The notes below the pieces were generated by a model. That model was given only the letters and a program-made list of their open reading frames with translations, was not told the origin of the DNA and searched no databases. Positions 18,459-26,489 of a stretch of 64,000 bases of DNA are shown in pieces. Both the position numbers and the translations under genes were made by a program. This DNA is from Methylobacterium mesophilicum (lineage in GTDB: Bacteria; Pseudomonadota; Alphaproteobacteria; Rhizobiales; Beijerinckiaceae), in assembly GCF_022179445.1 (NCBI RefSeq), contig NZ_BPQU01000013.1, forward strand, positions 1-64,000. Direction: 5' to 3'. Numbering within the stretch: position 1 is the first letter of the stretch; each line of letters begins with the position of its first letter.

Positions 18459-19271
18459 TCAGCGCCGGGCGCCGCCGTGCAGGGCCAGCGCCGGCTCCCG
18501 GTCGCCCTCGGTTGGAGATGGCGGCTCGATCCGGTCGAAGCCGTCCGCGCTGTAGACCGCGCCGAGCACCGTCTTGAAATGGCGCTGCACCCGGGCGTGG
18601 CACTCGCAGGCCGAGGCCGACATCGCCCGGCGGTCGAGCACCGTGATGCGCCCGCGCCCGACCCGGATCAGGCCCTGGTCCTGGAGCGTCCGCAGGATGC
18701 GGGTCAGGTAGGTGCGCTGGACGCCGAGCATCGAGGCCAGCAACTCGTGGGTGATCGGCAGGGTGTCGCCCCCGATCCGATCCTGGAGCGTCAGGAGCCA
18801 GCGCAGGCAGCGCTGCTCGATCGGGTGGAGCGCGTTGCAGGCGGCGGCCTGCAGCACCTGGGCCAGGAGGCAGTCGCCGTAGCGTGCGAACAGGTTGCGG
18901 ACCTCGGGGGACCGGCGCTTGGCGTCCTGAAGCCGGTCGGCCTCCAGGCGCAGCATCGGCCCGCCGATCTGCACGATCGCCTCGGTGGAGGCCGGCACCC
19001 GCCCCGCGCTGACGATGCCGCCGACGGCACCCTCGCGACCGATGCTGGCGGTCTCGGCGCAGCGTCCGTCCCGGGTGCCGATGATGAGCGCCACGACGGT
19101 CTGGTCGCAGGGGAAGGTGATGTGCGCCACCTCCGTGCCGGCCTCGAACACGATCGCCCCCTTGTCGCAGGAGACCCGCTCGAGATGGGGCACGATCAGC
19201 GCGCGGTCGGGTTCCCGAAGCGCGTCGAGGAGCAGGTTGCCCGTGAGGGAGGCGGCGCGGTCAGCGGGCAT
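18459..19271 (-). CDS. Crp/Fnr family transcriptional regulator
   Basis: A 270-residue DNA-binding regulator. Residues ~20-135 form a cyclic-nucleotide-binding-like jelly roll (DKGAIVFEAGTEVAHITFP, REGAVGGIVSAG). A helix-turn-helix follows with THELLASMLGVQRTYLTRIL near residue 185. The Fnr N-terminal Cys cluster is missing, so it does not bind an Fe-S cluster in the classical way; CECHARVQRH near the C-terminus has two Cys and a His. In Methylobacterium such proteins are numerous and mostly uncharacterised. The ligand and targets are unknown. Confidence 0.88.
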   Translation of the reverse strand: MPADRAASLTGNLLLDALREPDRALIVPHLERVSCDKGAIVFEAGTEVAHITFPCDQTVVALIIGTRDGRCAETASIGREGAVGGIVSAGRVPASTEAIVQIGGPMLRLEADRLQDAKRRSPEVRNLFARYGDCLLAQVLQAAACNALHPIEQRCLRWLLTLQDRIGGDTLPITHELLASMLGVQRTYLTRILRTLQDQGLIRVGRGRITVLDRRAMSASACECHARVQRHFKTVLGAVYSADGFDRIEPPSPTEGDREPALALHGGARR

Positions 19272-19408
19272 GCAGGTCGGGGATCGTGGAGCGGGAGGCC
19301 CCCGAGAAGGAACCTCGTCGGGCGGCCCGCTGGCGCGCGGGTTAACCCGTCACGCTTATATCCCGCCCCCCGTCCTGGAACCAACCTAAGTCTATCCGGC
19401 CCGATGAT

Positions 19409-20290
19409 TTATTTGTCGGTGCAAAGACCCTGTTCCGAAAGCCGCCGATGCTCGCGCGGATCGCAATCGGTCGACAGGAACGAGGCCCAGTCGGACGGCG
19501 TGCCGTAGAAGGCGTTGCGGTCGACGTCGCCCTGTACGCCGGGAACACGCCCGGTGGAGGTGAACTGCCAGAGCATCCACTTCCGGTTGACGAAGCGCTG
19601 CTCCGGTTCGGCCGCGGTGGAACGCAGCCAGTGCGGGTAGTCGGGCAGCTCGCCTTCCAGCACGTCCTTGTGGAAGGTGATGTCGGTGTAGATGATCGGG
19701 CGCTTGCCGGTGTAGCGCTCCATCTCCTCCAGCATCTCGGTGACCATCGCCAGAGCCTGCGCCTTGGGCAGCTTCTTCGGGCAGGTCTGCGAGTGGCCGT
19801 TCCATTCCACGTCGAGCACCGGCGGCAGGGCCGTCGGGTCGTTCGGGACGTTGCGCTTGAACCACTCCATCTGATCCCGGGCCGAGCGGCACCAGAACAC
19901 GAAGTGGTAGGCGCCCCGCGGCACGCCGGCCTTGGCGGCGTTGTCCCAGTTGGTCCGGAATCGTTCGTCGACGTGATCGCCGCCCTCGGTCGCCTTGATG
20001 AAGGCGAACTGGGTGCCGGCGGCCCGGACCGAAGCCCAGTCGACGTTGCCCTGCCATTTCGAGATGTCGATGCCCTGGATCGGGTGCTGCTTGGCCTTGG
20101 CCACGCCCGGATGGGGCTTGGCGTCGCCCTTGGTCGGATAGAAATTCGTGTTCGACGCGCAGGCGGCCAGGCCTGCCATCACCGCGACGGCCAGCACCCG
20201 GGCGGCGATGCGCCGGGCGCTCCTCAACCGGCCGGCACCCCGAATCGCCGAAGCGGACGGACCCTGCGAAAGCTCGATATCCCGCACCAT
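19409..20290 (-). CDS. GH25 muramidase-like lipoprotein
   Basis: Glycoside hydrolase family 25 (lysozyme) protein of 293 residues. A hydrophobic segment ends in the lipobox LAAC, with Cys44 the lipidation site, so it is probably attached to a membrane on the periplasmic side. The GH25 barrel begins GIDISKWQGNVDWASV. The active-site acids are expected in LDVEWNG (Asp-x-Glu), and WQFTSTGRVPGVQGDVDRNAF is the family's closing motif. It probably cuts peptidoglycan glycan strands during wall remodelling. It is monocistronic. Confidence 0.9.
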   Translation of the reverse strand: MVRDIELSQGPSASAIRGAGRLRSARRIAARVLAVAVMAGLAACASNTNFYPTKGDAKPHPGVAKAKQHPIQGIDISKWQGNVDWASVRAAGTQFAFIKATEGGDHVDERFRTNWDNAAKAGVPRGAYHFVFWCRSARDQMEWFKRNVPNDPTALPPVLDVEWNGHSQTCPKKLPKAQALAMVTEMLEEMERYTGKRPIIYTDITFHKDVLEGELPDYPHWLRSTAAEPEQRFVNRKWMLWQFTSTGRVPGVQGDVDRNAFYGTPSDWASFLSTDCDPREHRRLSEQGLCTDK

Positions 20291-20492
20291 CAGTGTTCAG
20301 CCCGCCACCGAAGAAGCGCCAAAGTCAGGCGTAATCGATGGGCCCGGCGCAGTTAACGGAGCTTTGCGAACTTTGCGGCGGAATTCCGAGATGCGTGTCG
20401 TTACCGCGACATACGGTATCGATCCCCGGTTGGTTCACAGGCCCGGATCCGGCTAAGTGCCGGTCCCGCAACGCGAGTCCCGTCACGGTCCC

Positions 20493-20936
20493 GTGAGCAA
20501 GCAATTATTCACCATAGGTTACGAAGGGCTCGACCCGGAGCGCCTTACGGATGCGCTGCGCTCGGCGGGCGTTGCCGTGCTGGCCGACGTGCGGGCGGTG
20601 GCGAACTCGCGCAAGCGCGGCTTCTCGAAGGGCGCGCTCGGAACGGGTCTCGCAGAGGCGGGACTCGGCTACGCGCATCTGCGCAGCCTCGGCACGCCGA
20701 AGGCCGGCCGCGAGGCGGCCCGGGCGGACGACGCGGCGCTGATGCGCAGGATCTACTGTGAAGAGGTGCTCGATACGGGCGCCGGCGGAATCGCCCTCGA
20801 CGAACTCGCCGCCATGGCGGCCGCCGCCCCGACCTGCCTGCTGTGCTTCGAGCGGGACCCGGCCCGCTGCCACCGCCGGGTCCTGGCCGAACGGCTCGCG
20901 GACCGCGGATTTGCCGTCACCGACCTGTTCGGCTGA
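20493..20936 (+). CDS. DUF488 domain-containing protein
   Basis: A 147-residue protein of the DUF488 family. The visible family marks are FTIGYEGL at the start, LADVRAVANSRKRGFSKGAL, and the C-terminal CFERDPARCHRRVLAERL with paired Cys and His. The function of DUF488 is not established. The GTG at 20493 gives a product starting just before FTIGY; another in-frame GTG at 20457 would add 12 residues. Neither has a strong ribosome site. Confidence 0.8.
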   Translation: MSKQLFTIGYEGLDPERLTDALRSAGVAVLADVRAVANSRKRGFSKGALGTGLAEAGLGYAHLRSLGTPKAGREAARADDAALMRRIYCEEVLDTGAGGIALDELAAMAAAAPTCLLCFERDPARCHRRVLAERLADRGFAVTDLFG

Positions 20937-21017
20937 ATCGGCACGGGCTTTGGCCGTCGCGCATGAATGAAACGCGCGCCCTTTTCCCGGACGCCTGTAA
21001 CGTCAGTGGAAGGTGAT

Positions 21018-21150
21018 CCGGGATCCAGCAGAGAAAGCGCCGCGCAGCGGCACGATTTTGAAGCGACAGTCACAATCAGGCGCTTCGCGTCGTCCTGTGC
21101 TGGATCCCGGGTCGCGTTCCGCTCTCGCTCCACGCGCCCGGGAAAGGGAC
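21018..21150. repeat. Mosaic intergenic palindromic repeat
   Basis: CCGGGATCCAGCA (21018-21030) is exactly inverted at 21098-21110 (TGCTGGATCCCGG). Nested inside, AAGCGCC and GGCGCTT face each other. A third module continues as CCCGGGTCGCG to CGCGCCCGGG (about 21106-21151). The element occupies most of the 258-bp gap between the DUF488 gene and the next minus-strand gene. No promoter or gene was recognised inside it. Confidence 0.65.
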
Positions 21151-21194
21151 GGGGCGCAACCGGCAACGCGCAGCTCCATCGGTCTTTATTCAGG

Positions 21195-21560
21195 TCAGCG
21201 CATCGCCGCCATGGCGGCGAACCGCCGGATCGGCGCCATGGCGGCGCTGAGCAGCATCCGGGATGTCCGCACGGCGCCGAATTCCCGTGGGACCGGTCGG
21301 CGGCGATACGGGTCGGTCACCGGCTCGACCGGCAGGTACAGGGCTTCGAGGAACGACATCTCCAACAGCATCGCGCCGGTCTCGTCGGTGACCACCAGGG
21401 CCGCATCGAGCAGCCGGGTATCGCCGCTGTGCTGACGCATCAGCCCCTGGACGATGGTCCGGGCGGTGGCCCAGGCGGCGTCCAGGTCGGCGACCCACTG
21501 CGCCGCGGAGGCGGGCAGGCAGGCGCCGTCCAGGCGGATGCTGAAAGTGGCGCGGACCAT
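21195..21560 (-). CDS. Hypothetical protein, possibly DUF6894-like
   Basis: A 121-residue protein I do not firmly recognise. The central part (DLDAAWATARTIVQGLMRQH, then ALVVTDETGAMLLEMSF) follows the helix-then-two-strands pattern of small DUF6894-type proteins that are abundant in Methylobacterium. The C-terminal part is Ala/Met-rich (MAPIRRFAAMAAMR). It has no signal peptide or membrane segment. It lies upstream on the same strand side as another small gene and the response regulator, with gaps that suggest separate transcripts. Confidence 0.55.
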   Translation of the reverse strand: MVRATFSIRLDGACLPASAAQWVADLDAAWATARTIVQGLMRQHSGDTRLLDAALVVTDETGAMLLEMSFLEALYLPVEPVTDPYRRRPVPREFGAVRTSRMLLSAAMAPIRRFAAMAAMR

Positions 21561-21607
21561 CGTGGCGTTCCTTGGAGGATCGGGCGTCGCGCGTCAGGCG
21601 GCGATCG

Positions 21608-21838
21608 TCAGGCGGCTTGCGCGCCGTCCTGCGGCTCGGCCTCGACGAGGCCGGCCTTGCCTTCGGCTGCCGATTTCGGGTCGAAGGCGTCCGCCAGCAG
21701 GCTGAGGCGCCGGGCCATGTCGCGCACCTCGTTGAGGGCGATCGACTTCTGGCCCTCCTTCACCGCCCGGGTGATGTCGCTGACCTGCGTGGTGGCGACC
21801 CGCCTCAGTTCGTCGGCGAGCTGGTGGCTGGTCATCAT
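21608..21838 (-). CDS. Small hypothetical protein
   Basis: A 76-residue protein starting MMTSHQLADELRRV. Most of it is predicted helix with a mixture of charged and aliphatic residues (DITRAVKEGQKSIALNEVRD, MARRLSLLADAF), followed by an acidic, Ala-rich tail. No family was recognised. A longer frame begins at 21931, but the extra residues are Arg/Pro-rich and look non-coding. It lies between the response regulator gene and the DUF6894-like gene, all on the minus strand. Confidence 0.55.
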   Translation of the reverse strand: MMTSHQLADELRRVATTQVSDITRAVKEGQKSIALNEVRDMARRLSLLADAFDPKSAAEGKAGLVEAEPQDGAQAA

Positions 21839-21947
21839 CGCATCCGTTCCCGAATTGGTTCGTCTGTGCCGGGACCGTGGTGGGAGGGCGCTTACCAACG
21901 GGTTTCGCGCCGCGGCGATGCCTGTGGACAACGCAGATCGGCGCGGC

Positions 21948-22868
21948 TCAGTCCTGCAGGTGTCGCGCGGCGATGATCGATGCGGCGGTGCGATTCTCGA
22001 CGCCGAGCTTGGCGTAGATGCCCTCCAGGTGCTTGGTCACGGTGCGGTGGCTGAGCCCCAGGATCTCGCCGATATCGCGGCTCGATTTCCCCCGGGACAG
22101 CCAGAGCAACACCTCCGCCTCGCGGCCGGTGACCGGGAGCCGCGCTCGCAGCCGCTCGATGCCGCCCGAGGCCTCCTCGCGCGACAGGCGCAGCAGGATC
22201 TCGTCCGGGGTACGGCCGATGAAGCTGAGCGCATAGGGGGTGCCGTCGCCGCCGGTCAGCGTCAGGGCGTTGGCGGACGCCCCGGTGAGGCAGCCGCGCA
22301 GCCAGTCCCGGGCGCGGGCGGGCAGTGCGAGCCCCCCGGACGGATCCGAGCCGAGACCGGCCAGCAGCCGCCCGGCCTGCGGGGTCGCCCACAGCACCGC
22401 ACCCGCCTCCGAGACCGCGAACAGGGTGCGCCCAGCGGTGTCGAGGGCGGCCCGGGCGCTCTGAGCGGCCCGGGCGCTGGCCAGATGCACGCGGATCCGG
22501 GCCAGGATCTCGTCCGGGGCGATCGGCTTGGTGACGTAGTCGATCCCGCCGGCGCTCAGGCCCTTCACAATGTGCTCGGTCTCGCTCAGCCCGGTCATGA
22601 AGATCACCGGCACGCCGGCGATCTGCGGCTTGGCCTTGAGCCGCCGGCAGGTCTCGAACCCGTCCATGCCCGGCATCATCGCGTCGAGCAGGATCACGTC
22701 CGGGGTGATCTCGTCGACCAGCGCGAGGGCGAGGTCGCCGCCCACCGCCACCAGCACGGTGGCGCCCGAGCGCTCGATCGCCTCGGTGAGGAAGCTCAGC
22801 GTGTCGGGGGAATCGTCCACCACCAGGACGACGTCGCGGCTCGGCTGATTGGTCGGCACCTCAGCCAT
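21948..22868 (-). CDS. Response regulator with REC, PAS-like and LuxR HTH domains
   Basis: A 306-residue transcription regulator, probably the output of the adjacent kinase. The receiver domain has VVDDSPD, the phospho-acceptor Asp in ILLDAMMPGMDGFE, FMTGLS and YVTKPIAP. A PAS-like middle segment (TLFAVSEAGAVLWATPQAGR) follows. The C-terminal HTH has LTGREAEVLLWLSRGKSSRD-type spacing and GLSHRTVTKHLEGIYAKLGV. Its ATG (22868) overlaps the end of the kinase gene by 8 bp, so the two are translationally coupled. Likely target: the divergent urt-fmd-amiE operon. Confidence 0.9.
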   Translation of the reverse strand: MAEVPTNQPSRDVVLVVDDSPDTLSFLTEAIERSGATVLVAVGGDLALALVDEITPDVILLDAMMPGMDGFETCRRLKAKPQIAGVPVIFMTGLSETEHIVKGLSAGGIDYVTKPIAPDEILARIRVHLASARAAQSARAALDTAGRTLFAVSEAGAVLWATPQAGRLLAGLGSDPSGGLALPARARDWLRGCLTGASANALTLTGGDGTPYALSFIGRTPDEILLRLSREEASGGIERLRARLPVTGREAEVLLWLSRGKSSRDIGEILGLSHRTVTKHLEGIYAKLGVENRTAASIIAARHLQD

Positions 22869-25800
22869 GGCGGGCGAGTCCTTGCAGGACCGAGAGGTAG
22901 CGGCGCAGGTCGTAGCCCTCCACGAGCCCGCGCATCTGGGCCACGAAGGCGGGGGGCACCGTCGCGTCGCCCTCCATCTGGGCGAGTTTCGCCTCGATGG
23001 CCCGGATATGGCCGATCCGGCCCAGGCGCAGCAGCTCGCCGACATGCTCGGGCCCGGGATGGCCGATCCCCGCGAGCGCCGGGGCCGGCTCGCGCAAAGC
23101 GGGCGTCGCGGCGTCGGTCCATTCGAGGTGGAGCAGCTTGCCGATCCGCTCCAGCACGTCGCGCAGGTCGAAAGGCTTGGCGAAGATCGCGTCGTGGGGG
23201 GCGTCGTCGCCGCGCACCGGGCTGATCTCGTGGACGTTGGCCGACATCATGGCGATCGGTCCGGTGTGGCCCTCCGCGCGCAGCGTGGCGGCGGCGGCCC
23301 AGCCGCTCATGCCCGGCATGGCGATGTCGAGCAGGATCAGGTCGATCCCACCCTTCGCCACCGCCGCCAGGCATTCCGGCCCGGAGCCCGCCTCGATCAC
23401 GGAGATCCCGTGCGGCTCCAGGATCGCCCGCATCAGGGCGCGGTGGGCGGTGTCGTCGTCGGCCACCAGGATCGTGCGCCGGGCGCCGGCATAGGCTCGC
23501 TCCGGCGCGGAGGCCGGGGGAACCACGACGACCGGCGCGGGCTGGGCCACGGAGGCCAGCATCAGCCGCAGCCGGGCCTGGGTGCCGCCGCCGGGGGCCG
23601 CCGCCACGGTGATCTCGCCGCCAAGCAGCTGCGCCAGCAGGTCCGCGATGGTGAGCCCGAGCCCCGTCCCCGGAGTACTGCGGGCGGCCGGCGTCGAGCC
23701 CCGCTCGAACGGCTGGAAGATCCGCGCCAGGTCCGCCTCCGGGATGCCGGGCCCGGTGTCGCGGATCGTGAACGCCGCGATCTGGCTGCGGTAGCTGAGA
23801 TCCAGCGAGACGGTGCCGGAGGGCGTGAACTTGATCGCGTTCGACAGGAGGTTGAGCAGCACCTGGCGCAGGCGCTTCTCGTCGGTGGCGACCACCGCCG
23901 GCAGGATCTCCGGCCGGGAGAATCGGAATTCGAGTCCGGCCTCCCGGGCCTGCAGCCGGACCATGTCGACCAGCTGATCGAGGAACTCCGTGAGCCGGAC
24001 CTCGTCCCGGTGGATCTCGAGCCGCCCGGCCTCCATCCGCGAGATGTCGAGCAGGCCGTCGATCAGCCCGGACAGGTGCTGGGCACTGCGTCTTATCACC
24101 CGGATGCCGTTGAGGCGCGGGGCCGGGATCGCGGGGTCGGATTCGAGGAGCTGGGCGTAGCCGAGCACGGTGGAGAGCGGCGTGCGCAACTCGTGGCTGA
24201 TCCCGACCACGTAGCGGCTCTTGGCGAGGTTTGCGGCTTCCGCACGCTCCTTGGCCTCCTGCAGCTTGGCATCGGTGAGCTTGTGAGCCGCGATCTCGGC
24301 CTCGTAGAGCGCGGTCTGGCGCATGGTCTCCGACTGGGCGACCCGCCGGCTCTCCTGGGCGAGCACGAACAGCCACGCGACCACGCCGAGGATCACCACC
24401 AGGATGAAGAACACGCTGGTCAGCGCGGTGCGCAGGACCACGCGATGCTCGGGATGCGCGATGGTGGCGCCGGCATGGACGATCCCCAGGATCAGGGCGA
24501 TCACCGCGCAGAGGGTCAGCATGACCGCGAGGTAGCGGCCGAGCGGCGCGCCGATCCAGGCCGCCGTCCGGCCCGGCAGGATCCGGCCGAGCGCCTGCTG
24601 CGCCTGCGCCTCCAGCCGGCCGTGCGGCTTGCACAGGTCGCCGCAGCGGGCGTCGAGCGAGCAGCACAGGGAGCAGATCGGGGCGTCGTAGGCCGGGCAA
24701 TGGGCCATGTCCTCGCCCTCGAACGGCAATTCGCAGACCCGGCAGGTGACCTCGCCCGCCCCCCAATCCCGCTTTGGGGTCCGGGCGAGATACCAGCGGC
24801 CGGCCGTGGCCCAGGCGATCACCGGGGCCGCCACGAAGGCGGTCGCCAGCGTGAGGAGCGGCGCGAAGGGCTGGAGCGCGTGGCCGAGCAGGCCAGCATA
24901 GGCGAGGCCGCCGATGGCGAGCGCCAGCACCATGGCGCCGGTCCCGACCGGGTTGATGGCGTAGAGATGGGCGCGCTTGAACTCGATGCCCGGGGGCGAG
25001 AGGCCGAGCGGCTTGTTCACCGCGAGGTCGGCCGCGAGCGCGCCCACCCAGGCCGAGACCACGGAGGCGTAGAGCGGCAGGGTGCTCTCGATGGTCTTGT
25101 CGATGCCGAGCTCCATCAGGAGCACCGCGATCGCCACGTTGAACACCAGCCAGACCACCCGGCCCGGATGGCTGTGGGTCAGCCGGGAGAAGAAGTTCGA
25201 CCACGCGATCGAGCCGGCATAGGCGTTGGTCAGGTTGATCTTGAGCTGCGAGACCAGGACGAACAGCCCGGTCAGAAGCAGGGCCGCCCGGCCGCCCTCC
25301 CCGGTGACGTAGCCGAACGCCACCGCGTACATCCGGGTCGGCTCGGCGGCGTGCTCGGGCGGGACGCCGTGCCCGAGCGCCAGGACGGCGAGGCCGGCGC
25401 CGAGCAGGATCTTGAGCATGCCGGGCACGATCCAGCCGGCGCCGCCCGAGAGCACCGCCAGCCACCAGCGCCAATCGCGCCGGCCCACCGGCTCCGGCAC
25501 GAACCTCAAAAAATCGACCTGCTCGCCGACCTGAGCGAGGAGCGCCAGCAGCACCCCTGTGGCCAGCCCGAACCGGCCGATGTCGAAGGCGGCCCCGCCG
25601 CCGTCGAGGCCCGGGAAATCCGCGAGCGCATGCAGCGGCGCCGCGCCTTGCGCTGCCACGAAGACCAGCGGCAGCAGGCTCAAGGCCACCCAGAGCGGCT
25701 GCGTCCAGATCTGGAAACGGCTGATCAGCCGGATGCCGTAGACCACCAGCGGGATCACCGCGGCGGCGCAGACGAGGTAGCCGATGCCGAGCGGCAGCCC

Positions 25801-26235
25801 GAAGCAGAGCTGCAGCGCCAGCGCCATGATCGCCGCCTCGATGGCGAAGAACAGGAACGTGAAGCTCGCGTAGATCAGCGACGTGACCGTGGAGCCGAGA
25901 TAGCCGAACCCGGCCCCCCGGGTCAGCAGGTCCATGTCGAGCCCGTAGCGGGCGGCGTAGACGGTGATCGGCGCCGCGGTGGCGAAGATGATCAGGCCGA
26001 CGACCAGCACCGCCGCCAGCGTGTTGGGGAAGCCCGCCGTCAGCGCCAGGGTCCCGCCGATCGCCTCCAGCGCCAGGAACGAGACCGAGCCGAGCGCCGT
26101 CTGGGCCACCTGGAAGCCGGACCAGCGCCGGGCCTTCTTGGCGGTGAACCGGAGGGCGTAATCCTCCAGGGTCTCGTCGGCGACGAAGCGGTTGTAGTCC
26201 CGGCGGATCGGGATGATGCGCTGGGGGCCGCTCAT
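22861..26235 (-). CDS. Hybrid sensor kinase with NCS1-permease-like receptor domain
   Basis: An 1124-residue membrane protein. Residues ~15-490 resemble a whole nucleobase-cation-symporter-1 permease with about 12 membrane segments (AQTALGSVSFLALEAIGGTL, RGAGFGYLGSTVTS, QLKINLTNAYAGSIAWSNFF). Residues 498-535 hold eight Cys. Two more membrane segments precede the kinase core: His681 in SHELRTPLSTV, NLLSNAIKF and DTGPGIP, GTGLGLTIADLL. A receiver domain follows, with Asp970 in LLDIAMPGMSGW, and then a helical tail without an Hpt motif. It overlaps the response regulator gene by 8 bp and diverges from urtA. Transported or sensed ligand unknown; short amides or urea are likely. Start ATG 26235; an in-frame GTG at 26253 is the alternative. 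Confidence 0.9.
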   Translation of the reverse strand: MSGPQRIIPIRRDYNRFVADETLEDYALRFTAKKARRWSGFQVAQTALGSVSFLALEAIGGTLALTAGFPNTLAAVLVVGLIIFATAAPITVYAARYGLDMDLLTRGAGFGYLGSTVTSLIYASFTFLFFAIEAAIMALALQLCFGLPLGIGYLVCAAAVIPLVVYGIRLISRFQIWTQPLWVALSLLPLVFVAAQGAAPLHALADFPGLDGGGAAFDIGRFGLATGVLLALLAQVGEQVDFLRFVPEPVGRRDWRWWLAVLSGGAGWIVPGMLKILLGAGLAVLALGHGVPPEHAAEPTRMYAVAFGYVTGEGGRAALLLTGLFVLVSQLKINLTNAYAGSIAWSNFFSRLTHSHPGRVVWLVFNVAIAVLLMELGIDKTIESTLPLYASVVSAWVGALAADLAVNKPLGLSPPGIEFKRAHLYAINPVGTGAMVLALAIGGLAYAGLLGHALQPFAPLLTLATAFVAAPVIAWATAGRWYLARTPKRDWGAGEVTCRVCELPFEGEDMAHCPAYDAPICSLCCSLDARCGDLCKPHGRLEAQAQQALGRILPGRTAAWIGAPLGRYLAVMLTLCAVIALILGIVHAGATIAHPEHRVVLRTALTSVFFILVVILGVVAWLFVLAQESRRVAQSETMRQTALYEAEIAAHKLTDAKLQEAKERAEAANLAKSRYVVGISHELRTPLSTVLGYAQLLESDPAIPAPRLNGIRVIRRSAQHLSGLIDGLLDISRMEAGRLEIHRDEVRLTEFLDQLVDMVRLQAREAGLEFRFSRPEILPAVVATDEKRLRQVLLNLLSNAIKFTPSGTVSLDLSYRSQIAAFTIRDTGPGIPEADLARIFQPFERGSTPAARSTPGTGLGLTIADLLAQLLGGEITVAAAPGGGTQARLRLMLASVAQPAPVVVVPPASAPERAYAGARRTILVADDDTAHRALMRAILEPHGISVIEAGSGPECLAAVAKGGIDLILLDIAMPGMSGWAAAATLRAEGHTGPIAMMSANVHEISPVRGDDAPHDAIFAKPFDLRDVLERIGKLLHLEWTDAATPALREPAPALAGIGHPGPEHVGELLRLGRIGHIRAIEAKLAQMEGDATVPPAFVAQMRGLVEGYDLRRYLSVLQGLARHG

Positions 26236-26382
26236 CGCGGCCCTGTCCGGCACATGGAGTTGCGGCCGCGCGCACGCGCGCGGAAAGAACCCGGCGCCGG
26301 GGCGCCGCCCACGCTCTCCGCCCTCGCTCCCAACTGTCCCTCAGACTCCTGCGCCGCGATGGTGCGCTCGATGCAAGAGAAC

Positions 26383-26409
26383 GGCCATACGCAAAACATC
26401 GTATAGGCC
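26383..26409. promoter_or_regulatory. Candidate operator between kinase gene and urtA
   Basis: The inverted repeat GGCC-ATACG, eight bases, CGTAT-A-GGCC lies about 80 bp before the urtA start and about 150 bp before the kinase start. One extra base breaks the symmetry on the right side. Its size fits a LuxR/NarL-type dimer site, and a LuxR-type regulator is encoded next door. The pairing is an inference. The rest of the 254-bp gap shows no recognised site. Confidence 0.4.
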
Positions 26410-26489
26410 GCAGCGTGACCGAAGACCTAGCCTGGACTGGTCGATCCGGGGCGCCACGCGAGGCCCGGACGCGAACCAGGGCAGGCACG

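Noticed and set aside
26249..26263. Sigma-54-like promoter (GGCAC...TTGC) upstream of urtA
   Set aside because: GG and GC elements are separated by 11 bp rather than the required 10, and the site lies close to the kinase start codon. Nitrogen control by sigma-54 would be logical, but this site does not fit.
22849..26406. 1185-residue plus-strand open frame
   Set aside because: Opposite-strand shadow of the kinase gene, with highly charged repetitive composition.
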